From the NCBI RefSeq assembly GCF_003938605.1, contig NZ_RHWX01000002.1, positions 267,596 through 331,595 on the forward strand: a stretch of 64,000 nt of DNA. Reading direction: 5' to 3'. Below, one piece after another: positions 36,984 to 47,160 of the stretch; positions within the stretch are counted from its first letter, which is position 1, and each line of letters opens with the position of its first letter. A model generated the notes under the pieces. The model was not told the origin of the DNA, made no database searches, and saw only the letters and a list, made by a program, of their open reading frames with translations. The DNA comes from Brevundimonas sp. 357. GTDB lineage: Bacteria > Pseudomonadota > Alphaproteobacteria > Caulobacterales > Caulobacteraceae. Both the position numbers and the translations under genes were made by a program.

Positions 36984-37532
36984 ATGCGCTCTCTTGCCTT
37001 GTCCGTCGTCGCCGGTTCTCTTTTGCTTGCCGGCTGCAACGCCGGCGCCTCCGCTCGAGACGGTGTGGATCAGGTGGGGACGGGCCTGGGCGACGCCGTG
37101 GCTGCGCCGCTAGAGGATCTGAACCTCAAGCGTCAGGAAATACCGACCGTTCTGCTGCAGGCGGAATCCAATCCCTATGACGTGCGCAACATGACCCGAT
37201 GCACTGTCATCGCCGCCGAGATCGCGCGCCTGGATGAGGCTCTGGGGCCGGACACGGACGCCGCGCCCACCGACGACGGAACCTTCATGAGCGAGCGCGC
37301 CGCTGACGCCGCCGCCGGGGCGGCGCTGGACGCCGTGCGCGGCACGGTGACGGACTTCATTCCGGCCCGCAGCTGGCTGCGCCGCCTGACCGGCGCCGAC
37401 GCTCACAGCAAGCACGTCCAGTCGGCCATTCAGGCGGGCCTGCGTCGCCGCTCCTTCCTGAAGGGCGTAGGAATGCAGCGCAACTGCGCCCCGCCGGCGG
37501 CGCCGGCCGGGTTCGTTCCGCGTCGCGGCTAG
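36984..37532 (+). CDS. hypothetical lipoprotein
   Basis: A 182-residue protein with a lipoprotein signal (SLLLAGCN, Cys at about residue 18). The mature part has a [27 protein letters not shown] segment, a central [22 protein letters not shown], an Ala-rich stretch, and a C-terminal [25 protein letters not shown] know this arrangement only as uncharacterised alphaproteobacterial lipoproteins. The ATG at 36984 lacks an obvious ribosome site but begins exactly at the signal sequence. It is the first chromosomal gene past the island and converges on tgt with a 4-bp overlap. Confidence 0.75.
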   Translation: MRSLALSVVAGSLLLAGCNAGASARDGVDQVGTGLGDAVAAPLEDLNLKRQEIPTVLLQAESNPYDVRNMTRCTVIAAEIARLDEALGPDTDAAPTDDGTFMSERAADAAAGAALDAVRGTVTDFIPARSWLRRLTGADAHSKHVQSAIQAGLRRRSFLKGVGMQRNCAPPAAPAGFVPRRG

Positions 37533-38641
37533 GTCTTCAGATGCCGCGTACGGAAGTCGCGGCGGAACTGTTCGAACCGACCCTCGGCGATGGCTGCGCG
37601 CATGGCTGCCGTCAGCGCCTGGAAGAAGGCGATGTTGTGCCAGCTCAGCAGGATCTTGCCGAGAATCTCATCGGCGCGGATCAGGTGGTGCAGGTAAGCC
37701 TTTGAATAGTCTTGCGAGGCCGGGCAGGGGACTTCGACGTCCAGGGGATCCTGATCCTCGGCGAAGCGGGCGTTCTTGAGGTTCAGCGGCCCGTCCCAGG
37801 TCCAGGCCTGTCCGTGGCGGCCGGCGCGGGTCGGCAGGACGCAGTCGAACATGTCCACCCCGCGATAGACCGCCTCGACCAGATCGATCGGCTTGCCGAC
37901 GCCCATCAGATAGCGGGGGCGGTCCTTGGGCAGGAACTCGGGCGCATAGTCCAGCACCTCGCACATGGCCTCATGGCCCTCGCCGACGGCCAGGCCGCCG
38001 ATGGCGTAGCCGTCGAATCCGATCTCCTGCAGGCGTTCGGAGGACTCGCGGCGCAGGTTCTCATAGGTCGAGCCCTGCTGAATGCCGAACAGGGCCTGCG
38101 TGTCGCGCGTCCCAAAGGCGTTCTTGGAGCGCTGGGCCCAGCGCGCGGACAGCTCCATGCCTTCTCGCGCGCGCTTTTCCTCGGCGGGCCAGGCGACGCA
38201 TTCGTCCAACTGCATGACGATGTCGGAGCCGAGGCGGTCGGCCTGAATCTGGATCGAGCGTTCCGGCGTCAGGACGTGTTTCGACCCGTCGATATGGCTG
38301 GAGAAGGTCACGGCCTCCTCGGTCAGCTTGGAGATGCCCGACAGACTCATGACCTGGAAGCCGCCGGAGTCCGTCAGGATCGGCTTGTCCCAGCGCATGA
38401 AGTTGTGCAGCCCGCCTAGGCGCTCCATCCGCTCCGGGCCGGGACGCAGCATCAGGTGATAGGTGTTGCCCAGCAGGATGTCCGCGCCGGTCTGCTTGAC
38501 CTGATCCACCGTCATCGCCTTGACCGTGGCGGCGGTGCCGACGGGCATGAAGGCGGGCGTGCGGATGTCGCCGCGCGTAGTCTTCAGCACGCCGGTGCGG
38601 GCGCGGCCTTCGACAGCGGAGATCTCAAACGGAAAAGGCAT
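37529..38641 (-). CDS. tgt: tRNA-guanine transglycosylase with altered zinc site
   Basis: A 370-residue Tgt that exchanges guanine-34 of target tRNAs for preQ1. Catalytic residues are present: Asp91 in DSGGFQVMS and nucleophile Asp266 in [15 protein letters not shown], with GGLAVGEG in the base-binding loop. The structural zinc site is unusual: where the family has C-x-C-x2-C, this protein has Val304, Cys306 and Ser309; the fourth ligand His335 is kept. Two of the three Cys ligands are therefore missing. Length and all other motifs are normal. queA, the next enzyme of the pathway, is 3.3 kb away; queC and queE lie at 52 kb. Confidence 0.95.
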   Translation of the reverse strand: MPFPFEISAVEGRARTGVLKTTRGDIRTPAFMPVGTAATVKAMTVDQVKQTGADILLGNTYHLMLRPGPERMERLGGLHNFMRWDKPILTDSGGFQVMSLSGISKLTEEAVTFSSHIDGSKHVLTPERSIQIQADRLGSDIVMQLDECVAWPAEEKRAREGMELSARWAQRSKNAFGTRDTQALFGIQQGSTYENLRRESSERLQEIGFDGYAIGGLAVGEGHEAMCEVLDYAPEFLPKDRPRYLMGVGKPIDLVEAVYRGVDMFDCVLPTRAGRHGQAWTWDGPLNLKNARFAEDQDPLDVEVPCPASQDYSKAYLHHLIRADEILGKILLSWHNIAFFQALTAAMRAAIAEGRFEQFRRDFRTRHLKT

Positions 38642-38836
38642 GGGCGTTCCTTGCAGGGAGGCGCGTCTTAGGCCGAACGGGGGAAGGCCGCCAGTCCTTG
38701 GAGGCGTTCAGGCGAGGCGGTTCTGTGGCGGCAATCCGGCGTCGACGCCTTTGTTCGAATAGCGACGGTTATTTGGCAACCGAACGATCACGCGGCTGTT
38801 AGGGCAGCGCACAAAACCGTGAAAGTCGCCTGATTA

Positions 38837-41443
38837 ATGCTGCTCCGTTCGGGAACCCTGGGTTCCGTCTCTCTGCTTGCGCTCGCCGTCGCCCATCCTG
38901 CCTGGTCTCAGGATTTCATTGAGGTCACGCCGCCGTCGGCCGCCTCCGACGGCCCCGTCCAGGTGCAGGACGTGGTGGTGACGGGCCTGCGCGGCAGTCT
39001 GCGCTCGGCCCAGGCGCTGAAACGCAACGCCGACGAGGTGATGGACGCCATCGTCGCCGAGGATATCGGCAAGCTGCCGGACGTGAACGCCTCGGAATCC
39101 CTGGCGCGGGTCACGGGCATCCAGGTCGAGCGCGGAGGCGGGGAGGCGTCGCGCGTGATCGTGCGCGGCCTGCCTGATGTGGCCACCACCTACAACGGCC
39201 GCGACATCTTCACGGATCAGGGGCGTTCGGTCGCCATGCAGGACTTCCCGGCGGCGGCCATCGCTGCGCTGGAGGTCTATAAGTCCAGTTCCGCCTGGCG
39301 ACTTGAGTCCGGCATCGCCGGCCTGATCAATGTGCGGTCTCGGTGGCCGTTCGACTTCGACGGCTTCGAACTGTCGACCTCGGTGAAAGGTTCCTACGCC
39401 ACCCAGTCGGAAAGCTATGATCCGAACGGCGATATCCTGATCAGCAATCGCTGGAACACGGGCGCGGGCGAGATCGGGGCCTTGCTGAACCTGTCCTACA
39501 CCAGTCTCCGCTACCTCGACTCCGTGCGCTGGGACAGCGGCGGCATCGTCGCGGTGGACGGGCAGTCGGCCGATCCTGCGGTCCAGGGCGCGCGCTATCC
39601 CGATGCGGTCGGCATCTTTTACGGGACCGGCGAGCGCTGGCGGCCGTCGGCCAACCTGGCGTTGCAGTGGCGGCCGAACGACCAGTGGGAATTCTATATC
39701 GAGGCCCTCTATCAGGGCTATCGTAACAAGATTTCGGACCGTCAGTTCATCGTGCCGCTGAACCACGAGACCACCCGGTTCGAGGACGTGGCGCTGCGCG
39801 ACGGCCGCAATGAGATCCAGGGCCTGACCCAGATCGCCGGGCGTCGTCCGGAGCAGTGGCAGGGCGCCTCGACCGGCAAGACGAACACCTGGCAGGCGGC
39901 CGTGGGCGGCAGTTACAACGCCGGGCCGCTTCAGATCGCCTTTGATCTGGCGCGCACCGACAGCACCTATGAGTTTTCGAACTACAGCTTCGACACGGCC
40001 TTCACCCATGCTCCGGTGACGCTGATCGACTTCGATACGCCGGGCGAGGACGGCGGGGCGGCCTTCGAATTCCGCGACTTCGACGTCACGAACCCGGACA
40101 ACTACGTCTATCGCGGCCTGTTCGATCGCCACTTCATCGGCGCGGGCGACGATTGGCAGGCGAAGATCGACCTGACCTATGACACGGGAAACAGCCTGAT
40201 CCCGCAGTTGAAGTTCGGCGTGCGCTACGTCGACCGCAACGGCTCCTATCAGAACGGCGAGCGGTATCAGAACCAGGAAGACCTCGGTCTTCCGTTGACC
40301 GCCCTTCCGGTCGAACTGGCCCTGATCCCGGCCGGGTTCAACGGCAGCGACGTTCAGGCCATGCGCGCCTGGGTGTCGCCGACCTACGGCAGCCTGCGCT
40401 CCAACATGGATGCCCTGCGCGCCCTGGCCGGGTTCGAGCCGGGCCGTCCGCCGATCAACCCGGTCCAGACCTATGAGGCGTCCGAGACGGCCTATACGGC
40501 CTATGGTCAGGCCGATTTCGCCATCAACACCCGTATTCCGATCGAGGGCGAACTGGGCCTGCGGATCGTCGCCACCGACTTCACCGTGCGGGGGACCAGC
40601 CGCTCGACCGAGGGGGAAGCCGAGGTCTTCACGCCGGTCGATCAGGGCGGACGCTACACCGACCTGCTGCCCAGCCTGGGCGTGCGCTTCATGCTGGACG
40701 ACGGCCTGATCCTGCGCATGGCGGCGAACCAGACGCGGACGCGCCCGGCCTTCGGTCAGCTGAACCCCAGCGTGTTCGTCAGCCCGTCGGCCGATACCTC
40801 CGGACGGCGCACGGCCTCGGGGGGCAATCCCGATCTGAAGCCGATCCAGTCGACCAACTATGACCTGACGCTGGAGCGCTATTTCGCCGATACCGGCGCC
40901 GCGACCCTGGCCCTGTTCCGGCGCGAGATTTCAGGCTTCATCGCCGATCAGACGATGGATGTGGACGATCCCGTTTATGGCGTCCTGCGCGTTACGCGGC
41001 CGGTCAATCTGAACGACGCCGTGCTGCAGGGCGTCGAGGCGTCGTTCACGACCTTCTTCGATTACGATTTCGTGCCGCAATGGGCGCGCTCGTTCGGGGT
41101 GCAGGCCAACGCCACCTACATCGACGGGGCGCTGCCCTATGTGTCGAAGTACTCCTACAACCTGACCGGCATGTACGAGAACGGGCCGTGGACGGCGCGG
41201 CTGGCCTATAATCTGCGTACGAAGTTCGGCAACGGCGTCATCGGCGAGCATGTGGACGACGTGGCGCGGCTGGACTTTTCGGCGGGCTGGTCGCCGACCG
41301 AGCGGATCACCGTCAGCTTCGACGCGACCAACATCCTGGGCCAGCCGTTCCGGTCGTTCTACGACTATGGCGAGGGCGTCTATCCGCGCGACGTGCGCTA
41401 CGAAGAGAGCCTCTACACCGTGGGGCTGCGCTTCCGGTATTGA
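38837..41443 (+). CDS. TonB-dependent outer membrane receptor
   Basis: An 868-residue receptor. Residues 1-25 are a signal peptide (ending PAWSQD). A DVVVTGLRGS segment follows, then the plug domain (LPDVNASESLARVTGIQVERGGGEASRVIVRGLP split over 75-115 and SGIAGLINVRSRWPF) and a 22-strand-type barrel ending in an aromatic (GLRFRY). TonB receptors import siderophores, cobalamin, sugars or other scarce ligands with energy from TonB-ExbBD. The ligand is not readable. It sits between tgt (divergent) and queA (convergent), 195 bp from tgt; the placement between two queuosine genes is noted as a possible but untested hint. Confidence 0.92.
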   Translation: MLLRSGTLGSVSLLALAVAHPAWSQDFIEVTPPSAASDGPVQVQDVVVTGLRGSLRSAQALKRNADEVMDAIVAEDIGKLPDVNASESLARVTGIQVERGGGEASRVIVRGLPDVATTYNGRDIFTDQGRSVAMQDFPAAAIAALEVYKSSSAWRLESGIAGLINVRSRWPFDFDGFELSTSVKGSYATQSESYDPNGDILISNRWNTGAGEIGALLNLSYTSLRYLDSVRWDSGGIVAVDGQSADPAVQGARYPDAVGIFYGTGERWRPSANLALQWRPNDQWEFYIEALYQGYRNKISDRQFIVPLNHETTRFEDVALRDGRNEIQGLTQIAGRRPEQWQGASTGKTNTWQAAVGGSYNAGPLQIAFDLARTDSTYEFSNYSFDTAFTHAPVTLIDFDTPGEDGGAAFEFRDFDVTNPDNYVYRGLFDRHFIGAGDDWQAKIDLTYDTGNSLIPQLKFGVRYVDRNGSYQNGERYQNQEDLGLPLTALPVELALIPAGFNGSDVQAMRAWVSPTYGSLRSNMDALRALAGFEPGRPPINPVQTYEASETAYTAYGQADFAINTRIPIEGELGLRIVATDFTVRGTSRSTEGEAEVFTPVDQGGRYTDLLPSLGVRFMLDDGLILRMAANQTRTRPAFGQLNPSVFVSPSADTSGRRTASGGNPDLKPIQSTNYDLTLERYFADTGAATLALFRREISGFIADQTMDVDDPVYGVLRVTRPVNLNDAVLQGVEASFTTFFDYDFVPQWARSFGVQANATYIDGALPYVSKYSYNLTGMYENGPWTARLAYNLRTKFGNGVIGEHVDDVARLDFSAGWSPTERITVSFDATNILGQPFRSFYDYGEGVYPRDVRYEESLYTVGLRFRY

Positions 41444-41450
41444 GGCGGTC

Positions 41451-41927
41451 TCAGCGCAGGAGCGTCTCGAGGCGCTCCGCGCGCTGCAGATCCTTGGGGC
41501 GGCCGAACAGGCGGCACTTCTCGATCTGTTCGGCGACGGTGGGGATATAGAGCGTGCCCCCGTCCAGTTCGATCGCCTGGCGCGTGGTGAAGATGACCGG
41601 CGTCCAGTCGGCGCCTGCGCGCACGTCCATCATCGCCATGACTTCGATAGGGACCGGCGTGGTCAGGATTTCGCCGAACACCTGCGACCGGAACAGGCCT
41701 TCGCCGGGGTCTTCGATGGCTTCGCCGTGCAGGGCCTCGATCAGGCGCCGGGCGTCGCGCGGGCTGGTCATCACATCGACGTCCGGCACGTGCCATTCTG
41801 ACAGGCCCGACAACGCCATGCCCGCGCCCCCGAACACCCACCAGGGATCCTGAAGCTCACTGGCCGCTGAAGCCAGGATGTCGAAGGTCGCGGCCAGATT
41901 TTCGGGCAGGTCGTCGATGTGGCTCAT
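41451..41927 (-). CDS. nucleotidyltransferase-fold protein
   Basis: A 158-residue protein with a minimal nucleotidyltransferase signature: [16 protein letters not shown] (GG-x-A loop) followed by VPDVDVMTS, giving the D-x-D metal pair, and IEVMAMMD as the likely third carboxylate strand. The start at 41927 overlaps the queA stop as ATGA, so it is translated from the queA message. The fold is shared by antibiotic adenylyltransferases, AbiEii-type toxins and other small NTases; nothing here tells which. The role in the queA operon is unknown. Confidence 0.75.
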   Translation of the reverse strand: MSHIDDLPENLAATFDILASAASELQDPWWVFGGAGMALSGLSEWHVPDVDVMTSPRDARRLIEALHGEAIEDPGEGLFRSQVFGEILTTPVPIEVMAMMDVRAGADWTPVIFTTRQAIELDGGTLYIPTVAEQIEKCRLFGRPKDLQRAERLETLLR

Positions 41928-43018
41928 TGGGCGTCTTCCCGGAACAGCAGGCTTCCGTCGCCATAAGAATAGAAGCGGTAGCCGCTGTCGATGGCGTGGG
42001 CGTAGGCGGCGCGCATCGTCTCCAGCCCGGCGAAGGCGCTGACCAGCATGAACAGAGTCGATTTCGGCAGGTGGAAGTTGGTCATCAGCACGTCGCAGGC
42101 GCGGAAGCGATAGCCCGGCGTGATGAAGATGGCGGTGTCGCCGTGGAAGGGCTGGACCACGCCGTCCTCGCGGGTGGCGCTCTCCAGCAGGCGAAGCGAG
42201 GTGGTGCCGACGCAGACGATGCGCCCGCCCGCCGTGCGCACGGCGTTCAGGGCGGCGGCGGTCTCGGCCGAGACCTCGCCCCACTCGGAGTGCATCTTGT
42301 GATCGGCCGTGTCGTCCGCCTTGACCGGCAGGAAGGTGCCCGCCCCGACGTGCAGGGTCACGGCGTGGGTCGTCACGCCGCGCGCCTGGATGGCGTCCAG
42401 CAGGGCAGGCGTGAAGTGCAGGCCCGCCGTCGGCGCCGCGACCGAGCCGTCATGCTCGGCGAAGACGGTCTGATAGTCCTTCAGATCCTGATCGTCCTCG
42501 GCCCGCTTGGCCGCGATATAGGGGGGCAGGGGCATGACCCCGACCTCGCGGATGGCGTCGTCCAGCACAGGGCCGGCCAGATCGAAGCGCAGGATGACGA
42601 GGCCGTCCTCGCCCTTGGCGGTGATCTCGGCGTCCACCTGGCCCAGGAAGCAGGCGCTGTCTTCCTCGCGCCCGAAACGAACGCGGTCGCCGACCTTCAG
42701 CCGCTTGCCGGGCTTCATGAAGGCGCTCCAGACATCGGGCGCGTCTCGGTGGTGCAGGGTGGCCTCGACCGGGACCGACAGCAGTTCGCCTTCCGGCCCG
42801 GTGCGGTGGCGGACGCCCGATAGGCGGGCGGGGATCACGCGGGTGTCGTTGAACACCAGGGCGTCGCCCGGTTGCAGAAAGTCCGGCAGATCACGGATGA
42901 TCCGATCTTGCAGATCTCCGCCCTTCACGATCAGAAACCGCGCGGAATCGCGCGGGTCGGCGGGGCGCAGGGCGATGCACGCCTCGGGCAGGTCGAAGTC
43001 GAAATCGGATGTCCGCAT
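41924..43018 (-). CDS. queA: S-adenosylmethionine:tRNA ribosyltransferase-isomerase
   Basis: A 364-residue QueA, which transfers and isomerises the ribose of SAM onto preQ1 in tRNA to give epoxyqueuosine. Motifs: [22 protein letters not shown] at the N-terminus (start to residue 25), [42 protein letters not shown] and [18 protein letters not shown] start six codons upstream is possible; 43018 gives the family's usual MRTSDFDF beginning. It overlaps the nucleotidyltransferase gene by four bases. It acts after Tgt (37.5 kb). Confidence 0.96.
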   Translation of the reverse strand: MRTSDFDFDLPEACIALRPADPRDSARFLIVKGGDLQDRIIRDLPDFLQPGDALVFNDTRVIPARLSGVRHRTGPEGELLSVPVEATLHHRDAPDVWSAFMKPGKRLKVGDRVRFGREEDSACFLGQVDAEITAKGEDGLVILRFDLAGPVLDDAIREVGVMPLPPYIAAKRAEDDQDLKDYQTVFAEHDGSVAAPTAGLHFTPALLDAIQARGVTTHAVTLHVGAGTFLPVKADDTADHKMHSEWGEVSAETAAALNAVRTAGGRIVCVGTTSLRLLESATREDGVVQPFHGDTAIFITPGYRFRACDVLMTNFHLPKSTLFMLVSAFAGLETMRAAYAHAIDSGYRFYSYGDGSLLFREDAQ

Positions 43019-43131
43019 GAGGCGGCCAATGCTCACGCCCCGCCTTTGCGGTCAAGCGAGGCCCGGCCGAAAGTCGACTGGCGAAAACCGCTCCAGCCGC
43101 TATGTCAGACTGAGCAATGGGAGTTGAGTGC

Positions 43132-43590
43132 ATGACCGACCGCTATCTGGACGACCTGACCGTCGGCGAAAGCTGGGGCAGCGAGCCCTTCACGATCACC
43201 GAGGCTGAGATCATCGCCTTCGCGACGGAGTTCGACCCCCAGCCCATGCACGTGGACAAGGCGGCGGCCGAGGCAGGACGTTTTGGGGGCCTGATCGCCA
43301 GCGGATGGCATGTCTGTTCACGCGTCATGCGCCAGTTCGTGGACGAAGCCTATTTCGGCCAGACGCCGCTGCTGGGCATGAACGTCGACGCCCTGTGGTG
43401 GGTGCGGCCTGTGCGTCCCGGCGACACCCTGACCGTGCGCCGTGAAATCATCGAAATCCGCCCGTCCAAGAGCCAGCCCGATCGCGGCGTCGTGCGCACC
43501 AAGACGACCGTCACCAATCAGGACGGTGATCTGGCGATGAGCTTCGAGAACCAGATGCAACTGCCCCGGAACGCCGAGGCGCGGCTCTAG
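43132..43590 (+). CDS. MaoC-like hotdog dehydratase
   Basis: A 152-residue MaoC/R-hydratase-type hotdog protein. The catalytic segment is ATEFDPQPMHVDKAAAE, with the Asp and His of the hydratase motif, followed by FGGLIASGWHVCSRVMRQF and PVRPGDTLTVRREI. These enzymes hydrate enoyl-CoA thioesters. The start at 43132 leaves GGGAGTTGAG upstream; a GTG five codons before is less likely. It is divergent from queA and converges with the GNAT gene with a 4-bp overlap. Substrate is unknown. Confidence 0.9.
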   Translation: MTDRYLDDLTVGESWGSEPFTITEAEIIAFATEFDPQPMHVDKAAAEAGRFGGLIASGWHVCSRVMRQFVDEAYFGQTPLLGMNVDALWWVRPVRPGDTLTVRREIIEIRPSKSQPDRGVVRTKTTVTNQDGDLAMSFENQMQLPRNAEARL

Positions 43591-44015
43591 GCCTCGTTTG
43601 AGCGCAAGAACAACGCCATGCCGATGGAGTTCGGCGCTGTGGGTTGGAAACCGTACTGTGCATAGAGGCGATGCGCCTCGCCGTCTGCGATCAGACTGAT
43701 GTAGGCCTCGGCGGGCACGGTGGCGCGCAAGTGATCCACCAGAGCCTTCATGATCGCCTTCCCCAAGCCGCGCCCCTGGTGGGCAGGATCCACGGCGATG
43801 TCGACGATCTGGAAAAACAGCCCGTTGTCGCCGATGACCCGCCCCATGCCGACGGTCTCATCCGCCTGGTTTTCGATCACCACGGCGAAGACGGTGTTGG
43901 GCAGGCCGGCGGCTGCCGCTTCGGCGCTGCGCGGGGTGAGGCCCGAAATGGTCCTGAGGCGACGATAATCGTCGATGGCGGGCGTGCGAGCGACAATGCG
44001 GTAATCAGGACTCAT
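43587..44015 (-). CDS. GNAT-family N-acetyltransferase
   Basis: A 142-residue single GNAT domain. The acetyl-CoA pyrophosphate loop is VDPAHQGRGLGKAIMKALVDHL, shown here as VDPAHQGRGLG, preceded by strand FAVVIENQADETVGMGRVI and followed by RLYAQYGFQPT. Acceptor specificity cannot be inferred. It overlaps the MaoC-like gene tail to tail and lies 93 bp from the divergent lysK start. Length is typical for a stand-alone acetyltransferase. Confidence 0.9.
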   Translation of the reverse strand: MSPDYRIVARTPAIDDYRRLRTISGLTPRSAEAAAAGLPNTVFAVVIENQADETVGMGRVIGDNGLFFQIVDIAVDPAHQGRGLGKAIMKALVDHLRATVPAEAYISLIADGEAHRLYAQYGFQPTAPNSIGMALFLRSNEA

Positions 44016-44108
44016 TGCGTCTTGCTAGCCGATGTAAGGCCGGGGCGACAGGGAGATTCAAGGGATCAAAAGTTGACGTGATGCTGCGGAGCCTTCAAAG
44101 CCCGATGC

Positions 44109-45776
44109 ATGCTTCAGAACCTTGAAACCCTGTCCCGTGAGGCCCGTTCGTGGCCGTTTGAGCAAGCGCGCAACCTGCTGGCCCACGTGCTCAAGAAACG
44201 GCTGTCGGATGCGGAGCGCGACGCCGCGAAACTGCTGATCGACGCGGGCAAGACGGACGAAGCTCTGGCGACCTTCGAGGCGCTGAATCGGCCTGTGATC
44301 CTGGAGACGGGCTACGGTCCGTCGGGTCTGCCGCACATGGGCACCTTCGGCGAGGTGGCGCGCACGACCATGGTGCGCAACGCGTTTCGCGCCCTGACCG
44401 GCGATCACTGGGCCACGCGCCTGATCGCCTTCAGCGACGATATGGACGGCCTGCGCAAGGTGCCCGAGGGCGTGCCGAACCCCGACATGCTGCGCGAAGA
44501 TCTGCACCTGCCGCTGACCAAGGTGCGCGATCCGTTCGGCACGCATGACAGCTTTGGCGCGCACAACAACGCCCGCCTGCGCGCCTTCCTCGACAGCTTC
44601 GGCTTCGACTACGAGTTCGTGTCCTCGACCGAGACCTATCGGTCGGGCCGGTTCGACGCGACCCTGCTGACCCTGCTGGAACGCTTCGACAAGGTCATGG
44701 GCATCATGTTGCCGACCCTGGGCGAGGAGCGTCGCGCCACCTATTCGCCATTCCTGCCGATCAGCCCGATCACCGGCCATGTGCTGCAGGTGCCGACGCT
44801 GGAGCGCAATGTCGAGCGTGGGACCATTGTCTTTGACGATCCTGCGGGCGGCCGCACTGAGGCGCCCGTCACTGGCGGCCATGTGAAGCTTCAGTGGAAG
44901 CCCGACTGGGCCATGCGCTGGACCGCGCTGGACGTCGATTACGAGATGTCGGGCAAGGACTTGATCGAGAGCGTGCGCGAGAGCGGCAAGATCTGTCGCG
45001 CCCTGGGCGGCACGCCGCCGGAAGGCTTCAACTACGAGTTGTTCCTCGATATCGAGGGCAAGAAGATCTCCAAGTCCAAGGGCAACGGCCTGACGATGGA
45101 CGAGTGGCTGCGCTACGGCACGCCGGAATCCCTGTCCTGGTACATGTTCCAGTCGCCGAAGTCGGCCAAGAGCCTGCACTTCAACGTCATTCCGCGCGCG
45201 ACGGACGACTATCTGTCCTTCATCGAGCAGTACAAGACGCAGGAACCGGCCAAGCAGATCGACAACGCCGTCTGGCACATCCACTCGGGCCAGCCGCCGA
45301 TGAGCGCCTCGCCGGTGTCCTTCGCCCTGCTGCTGAACCTGGTGGGCGTGGCCAACGCCTCCAGCAAGGATCAGCTGTGGGCCTATTTCGCCAAATACCT
45401 GCCCGACGCCACGCCCGAGAATGAGCCGGTTCTGGATCGGCTGATGGGCTATGCGCTGAACTACTACGAGGACTTCGTGAAGCCCTCGAAGACCTATCGT
45501 CTGCCCGACGACAAGGAAAAGGCGGCGCTACTGGACCTGGCGGAACGTCTGAAGGCCCTGCCGACCGACACGACCGACGGCGAGATCATCCAGGGCGAGG
45601 TCTATGCCGTAGGTAAGGCGCACGAGTTCGAGCCGCTGCGAGCCTGGTTCCAGGCGCTGTATGAGGTGCTGCTGGGCGCCTCGCAGGGGCCGCGCTTCGG
45701 ATCGTTTGCGGCCATCTACGGCCTACCGCAGACAATCGCCCTGATCGAGGCCGGGGCGAACGGCGAACTGGCCTAG
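44109..45776 (+). CDS. lysK: class I lysyl-tRNA synthetase
   Basis: A 555-residue class I LysRS, the archaeal-type enzyme found in many alphaproteobacteria in place of class II LysRS. The HIGH-like motif is [14 protein letters not shown], and the KMSKS-like motif is [18 protein letters not shown] long C-terminal helical anticodon-binding part follows. It charges tRNA-Lys such as the TTT isoacceptor at 35059. The ATG at 44109 matches the family's N-terminus. A terminator lies 15 bp after the stop. Confidence 0.96.
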   Translation: MLQNLETLSREARSWPFEQARNLLAHVLKKRLSDAERDAAKLLIDAGKTDEALATFEALNRPVILETGYGPSGLPHMGTFGEVARTTMVRNAFRALTGDHWATRLIAFSDDMDGLRKVPEGVPNPDMLREDLHLPLTKVRDPFGTHDSFGAHNNARLRAFLDSFGFDYEFVSSTETYRSGRFDATLLTLLERFDKVMGIMLPTLGEERRATYSPFLPISPITGHVLQVPTLERNVERGTIVFDDPAGGRTEAPVTGGHVKLQWKPDWAMRWTALDVDYEMSGKDLIESVRESGKICRALGGTPPEGFNYELFLDIEGKKISKSKGNGLTMDEWLRYGTPESLSWYMFQSPKSAKSLHFNVIPRATDDYLSFIEQYKTQEPAKQIDNAVWHIHSGQPPMSASPVSFALLLNLVGVANASSKDQLWAYFAKYLPDATPENEPVLDRLMGYALNYYEDFVKPSKTYRLPDDKEKAALLDLAERLKALPTDTTDGEIIQGEVYAVGKAHEFEPLRAWFQALYEVLLGASQGPRFGSFAAIYGLPQTIALIEAGANGELA

Positions 45777-45790
45777 CACTGAGCATCGGG

Positions 45791-45822
45791 GCCGCCGTAG
45801 ATACTGCGGCGGCTCTTTTTTC
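45791..45822 (+). terminator. intrinsic terminator of lysK
   Basis: GCCGCCG (45791-45797) pairs with CGGCGGC (45807-45813) around a nine-base loop, and TCTTTTTTC follows. It lies 15 bp past the lysK stop. Confidence 0.88.
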
Positions 45823-45956
45823 TATCCAGACCTCAAGCAGCGCGAAGCGCGGGAGGCCAACTCAACATGAACAGAACATAACGGCGCGACGGGGGGAGCC
45901 TTCAGCTTCGCCAGTGCATTGTCGCTCCATCGACAACTCGATGACAGGAGAGACGC

Positions 45957-46436
45957 ATGTCGAAGTTCTTCAAGGCGGGTCTGGCCGCCACCGCCATGTT
46001 CGCCGCTCTGGGTTCCGCCGCCGTGCCGATGAGCGCCGCCGCAATGCCCCAGGCTAACGGCATCACCAATTGCGACGCCCCGGGCGGTCGCCAGCAGGCC
46101 GGCGCCGCCATCGGCGCCGTGCTGGGCGGTCTGGCCGGTAGCCAGGTGTCCAAGAATGAACGCGCCCTGGGGGCGGTGGTCGGCGCCGGCGCCGGCGCTG
46201 CGGCTGGCTCATACATCGGCTGTAATCAGCAGCGCGCGCGTTCGGCCAATCAGGCGGCCGCCAACTCGTACCGCGCTACCTCGAACCTGCGTATCCGCAC
46301 GGGCCCGGGCGCCAACTACCGCCAGACCGGCAGCTTGTCGGCAGGCCAGCCTTTCACCGCCGTCGGCTCGCAAGGCGAGTGGGTCCAGATCGCGGGCGGC
46401 GGTTGGGTGAACGCGCACTACGTCGCGCCGAACTGA
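45957..46436 (+). CDS. exported Gly-zipper plus bacterial SH3 domain protein
   Basis: A 159-residue protein: signal peptide (residues 1-30, ending SAAAMP), a glycine-zipper helix pair (GAAIGAVLGGLAGSQV, ALGAVVGAGAGAAAGSYIG), then an SH3b domain (about 103-159; LRIRTGPGANYRQTGSL, GEWVQIAGGGWVNAHYV). SH3b domains bind peptidoglycan or ligands in the envelope. CAGGAG sits six bases before the ATG. It is a single-gene unit with terminators on both sides. The partner Gly-zipper protein at 24365-25018 has similar architecture but no SH3 domain. Confidence 0.88.
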   Translation: MSKFFKAGLAATAMFAALGSAAVPMSAAAMPQANGITNCDAPGGRQQAGAAIGAVLGGLAGSQVSKNERALGAVVGAGAGAAAGSYIGCNQQRARSANQAAANSYRATSNLRIRTGPGANYRQTGSLSAGQPFTAVGSQGEWVQIAGGGWVNAHYVAPN

Positions 46437-46466
46437 TCGGCTTTCTCCCCCGCACCGATCATAGCG

Positions 46467-46496
46467 AAGGCCGTCCCGAAAAGGGGCGGCCTTTTT
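46467..46496 (+). terminator. intrinsic terminator
   Basis: AAGGCCGTCCC and GGGGCGGCCTT form a stem with one T-G pair and a GAAAA loop, followed by TTTTT. It ends the SH3-domain gene and lies just before the stop of the convergent S24 regulator. Confidence 0.9.
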
Positions 46497-46500
46497 CGTG

Positions 46501-47133
46501 TCACTGACTGACCCAGAGGATGCGGGCCATCCATAGAATCTGGTCGCGTGCGAGGTGGCGCGGCGGGTAGTCGGGGTTCATGGAGGCTAGGACCACTTCA
46601 CGAACGTTCATGGTCGCGATTTCCTTGGCCAGAGTTTCCCCTGTCCGGGTACGCAAGGCCACACGGTCGCCACGTCGGACTTCGGTAGCGTCCAGATCGA
46701 CGATCACGCGGTCGCCGGGGCGATAGAGAGGGGTCATGGAATCGCCTTCGATCCGCAAGCTGAATAGGCTGTCCTTGCGTGTCGGAAGCTCGGTTTGTTC
46801 CCAGCCATCAGCCAGCGGCAGGCCTGCGTCGTCGAAAAAACCTTCATTCCCCGCTCGCGCCAGCCCGAGCATAGGGATCGGCAGGGCGGCGGGGCCTGGA
46901 TCATCAGCCATGCCGGCGAATTCACCCAGGCTGAGACCTGTGGCCTGAAGCACTCGCATCAGACTCTCGGTGGACGGCCAGCGCGGGCGCGTCGAATCAC
47001 CGCTAAACCGCTTTGACGGATTGAAACTTGTGGCGTCCAGGCCAGCGCGCCGCGCCAATCCGGAAGCGGACAGGCCTTCGCGACGAGCCAGGACGTCGAT
47101 GGCGTTCCATATCTGCGCATGAGACAGAGGCAT
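46501..47133 (-). CDS. S24-family peptidase/HTH transcriptional regulator
   Basis: A 210-residue LexA/CI-like protein. Residues 5-70 are a helix-turn-helix domain (LSASGLARRAGLDATSFNPSKR). From about 115 to 205 is an S24 peptidase domain with catalytic Ser in RIEGDSMTPLYRPGD and Lys in GETLAKEIATM. Such proteins may self-cleave at an Ala-Gly bond on RecA activation; LARAGNEGFF near residue 92 could be that site. The ATG at 47133 is chosen over one five codons upstream, neither having a clear ribosome site. An ATAGG-N8-CCTAT dyad lies upstream. Housekeeping, not clearly phage, context. Confidence 0.85.
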   Translation of the reverse strand: MPLSHAQIWNAIDVLARREGLSASGLARRAGLDATSFNPSKRFSGDSTRPRWPSTESLMRVLQATGLSLGEFAGMADDPGPAALPIPMLGLARAGNEGFFDDAGLPLADGWEQTELPTRKDSLFSLRIEGDSMTPLYRPGDRVIVDLDATEVRRGDRVALRTRTGETLAKEIATMNVREVVLASMNPDYPPRHLARDQILWMARILWVSQ

Positions 47134-47160
47134 GGGGAATGATACCATGCCGGGATGTGG

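Noticed and set aside
36698..37039. A minus-strand frame of 113 codons crossing the right attachment-site copy.
   Set aside because: It overlaps the ends of two better-supported genes and its middle is just antisense of tRNA 3' sequence; it has no ribosome site or domain.
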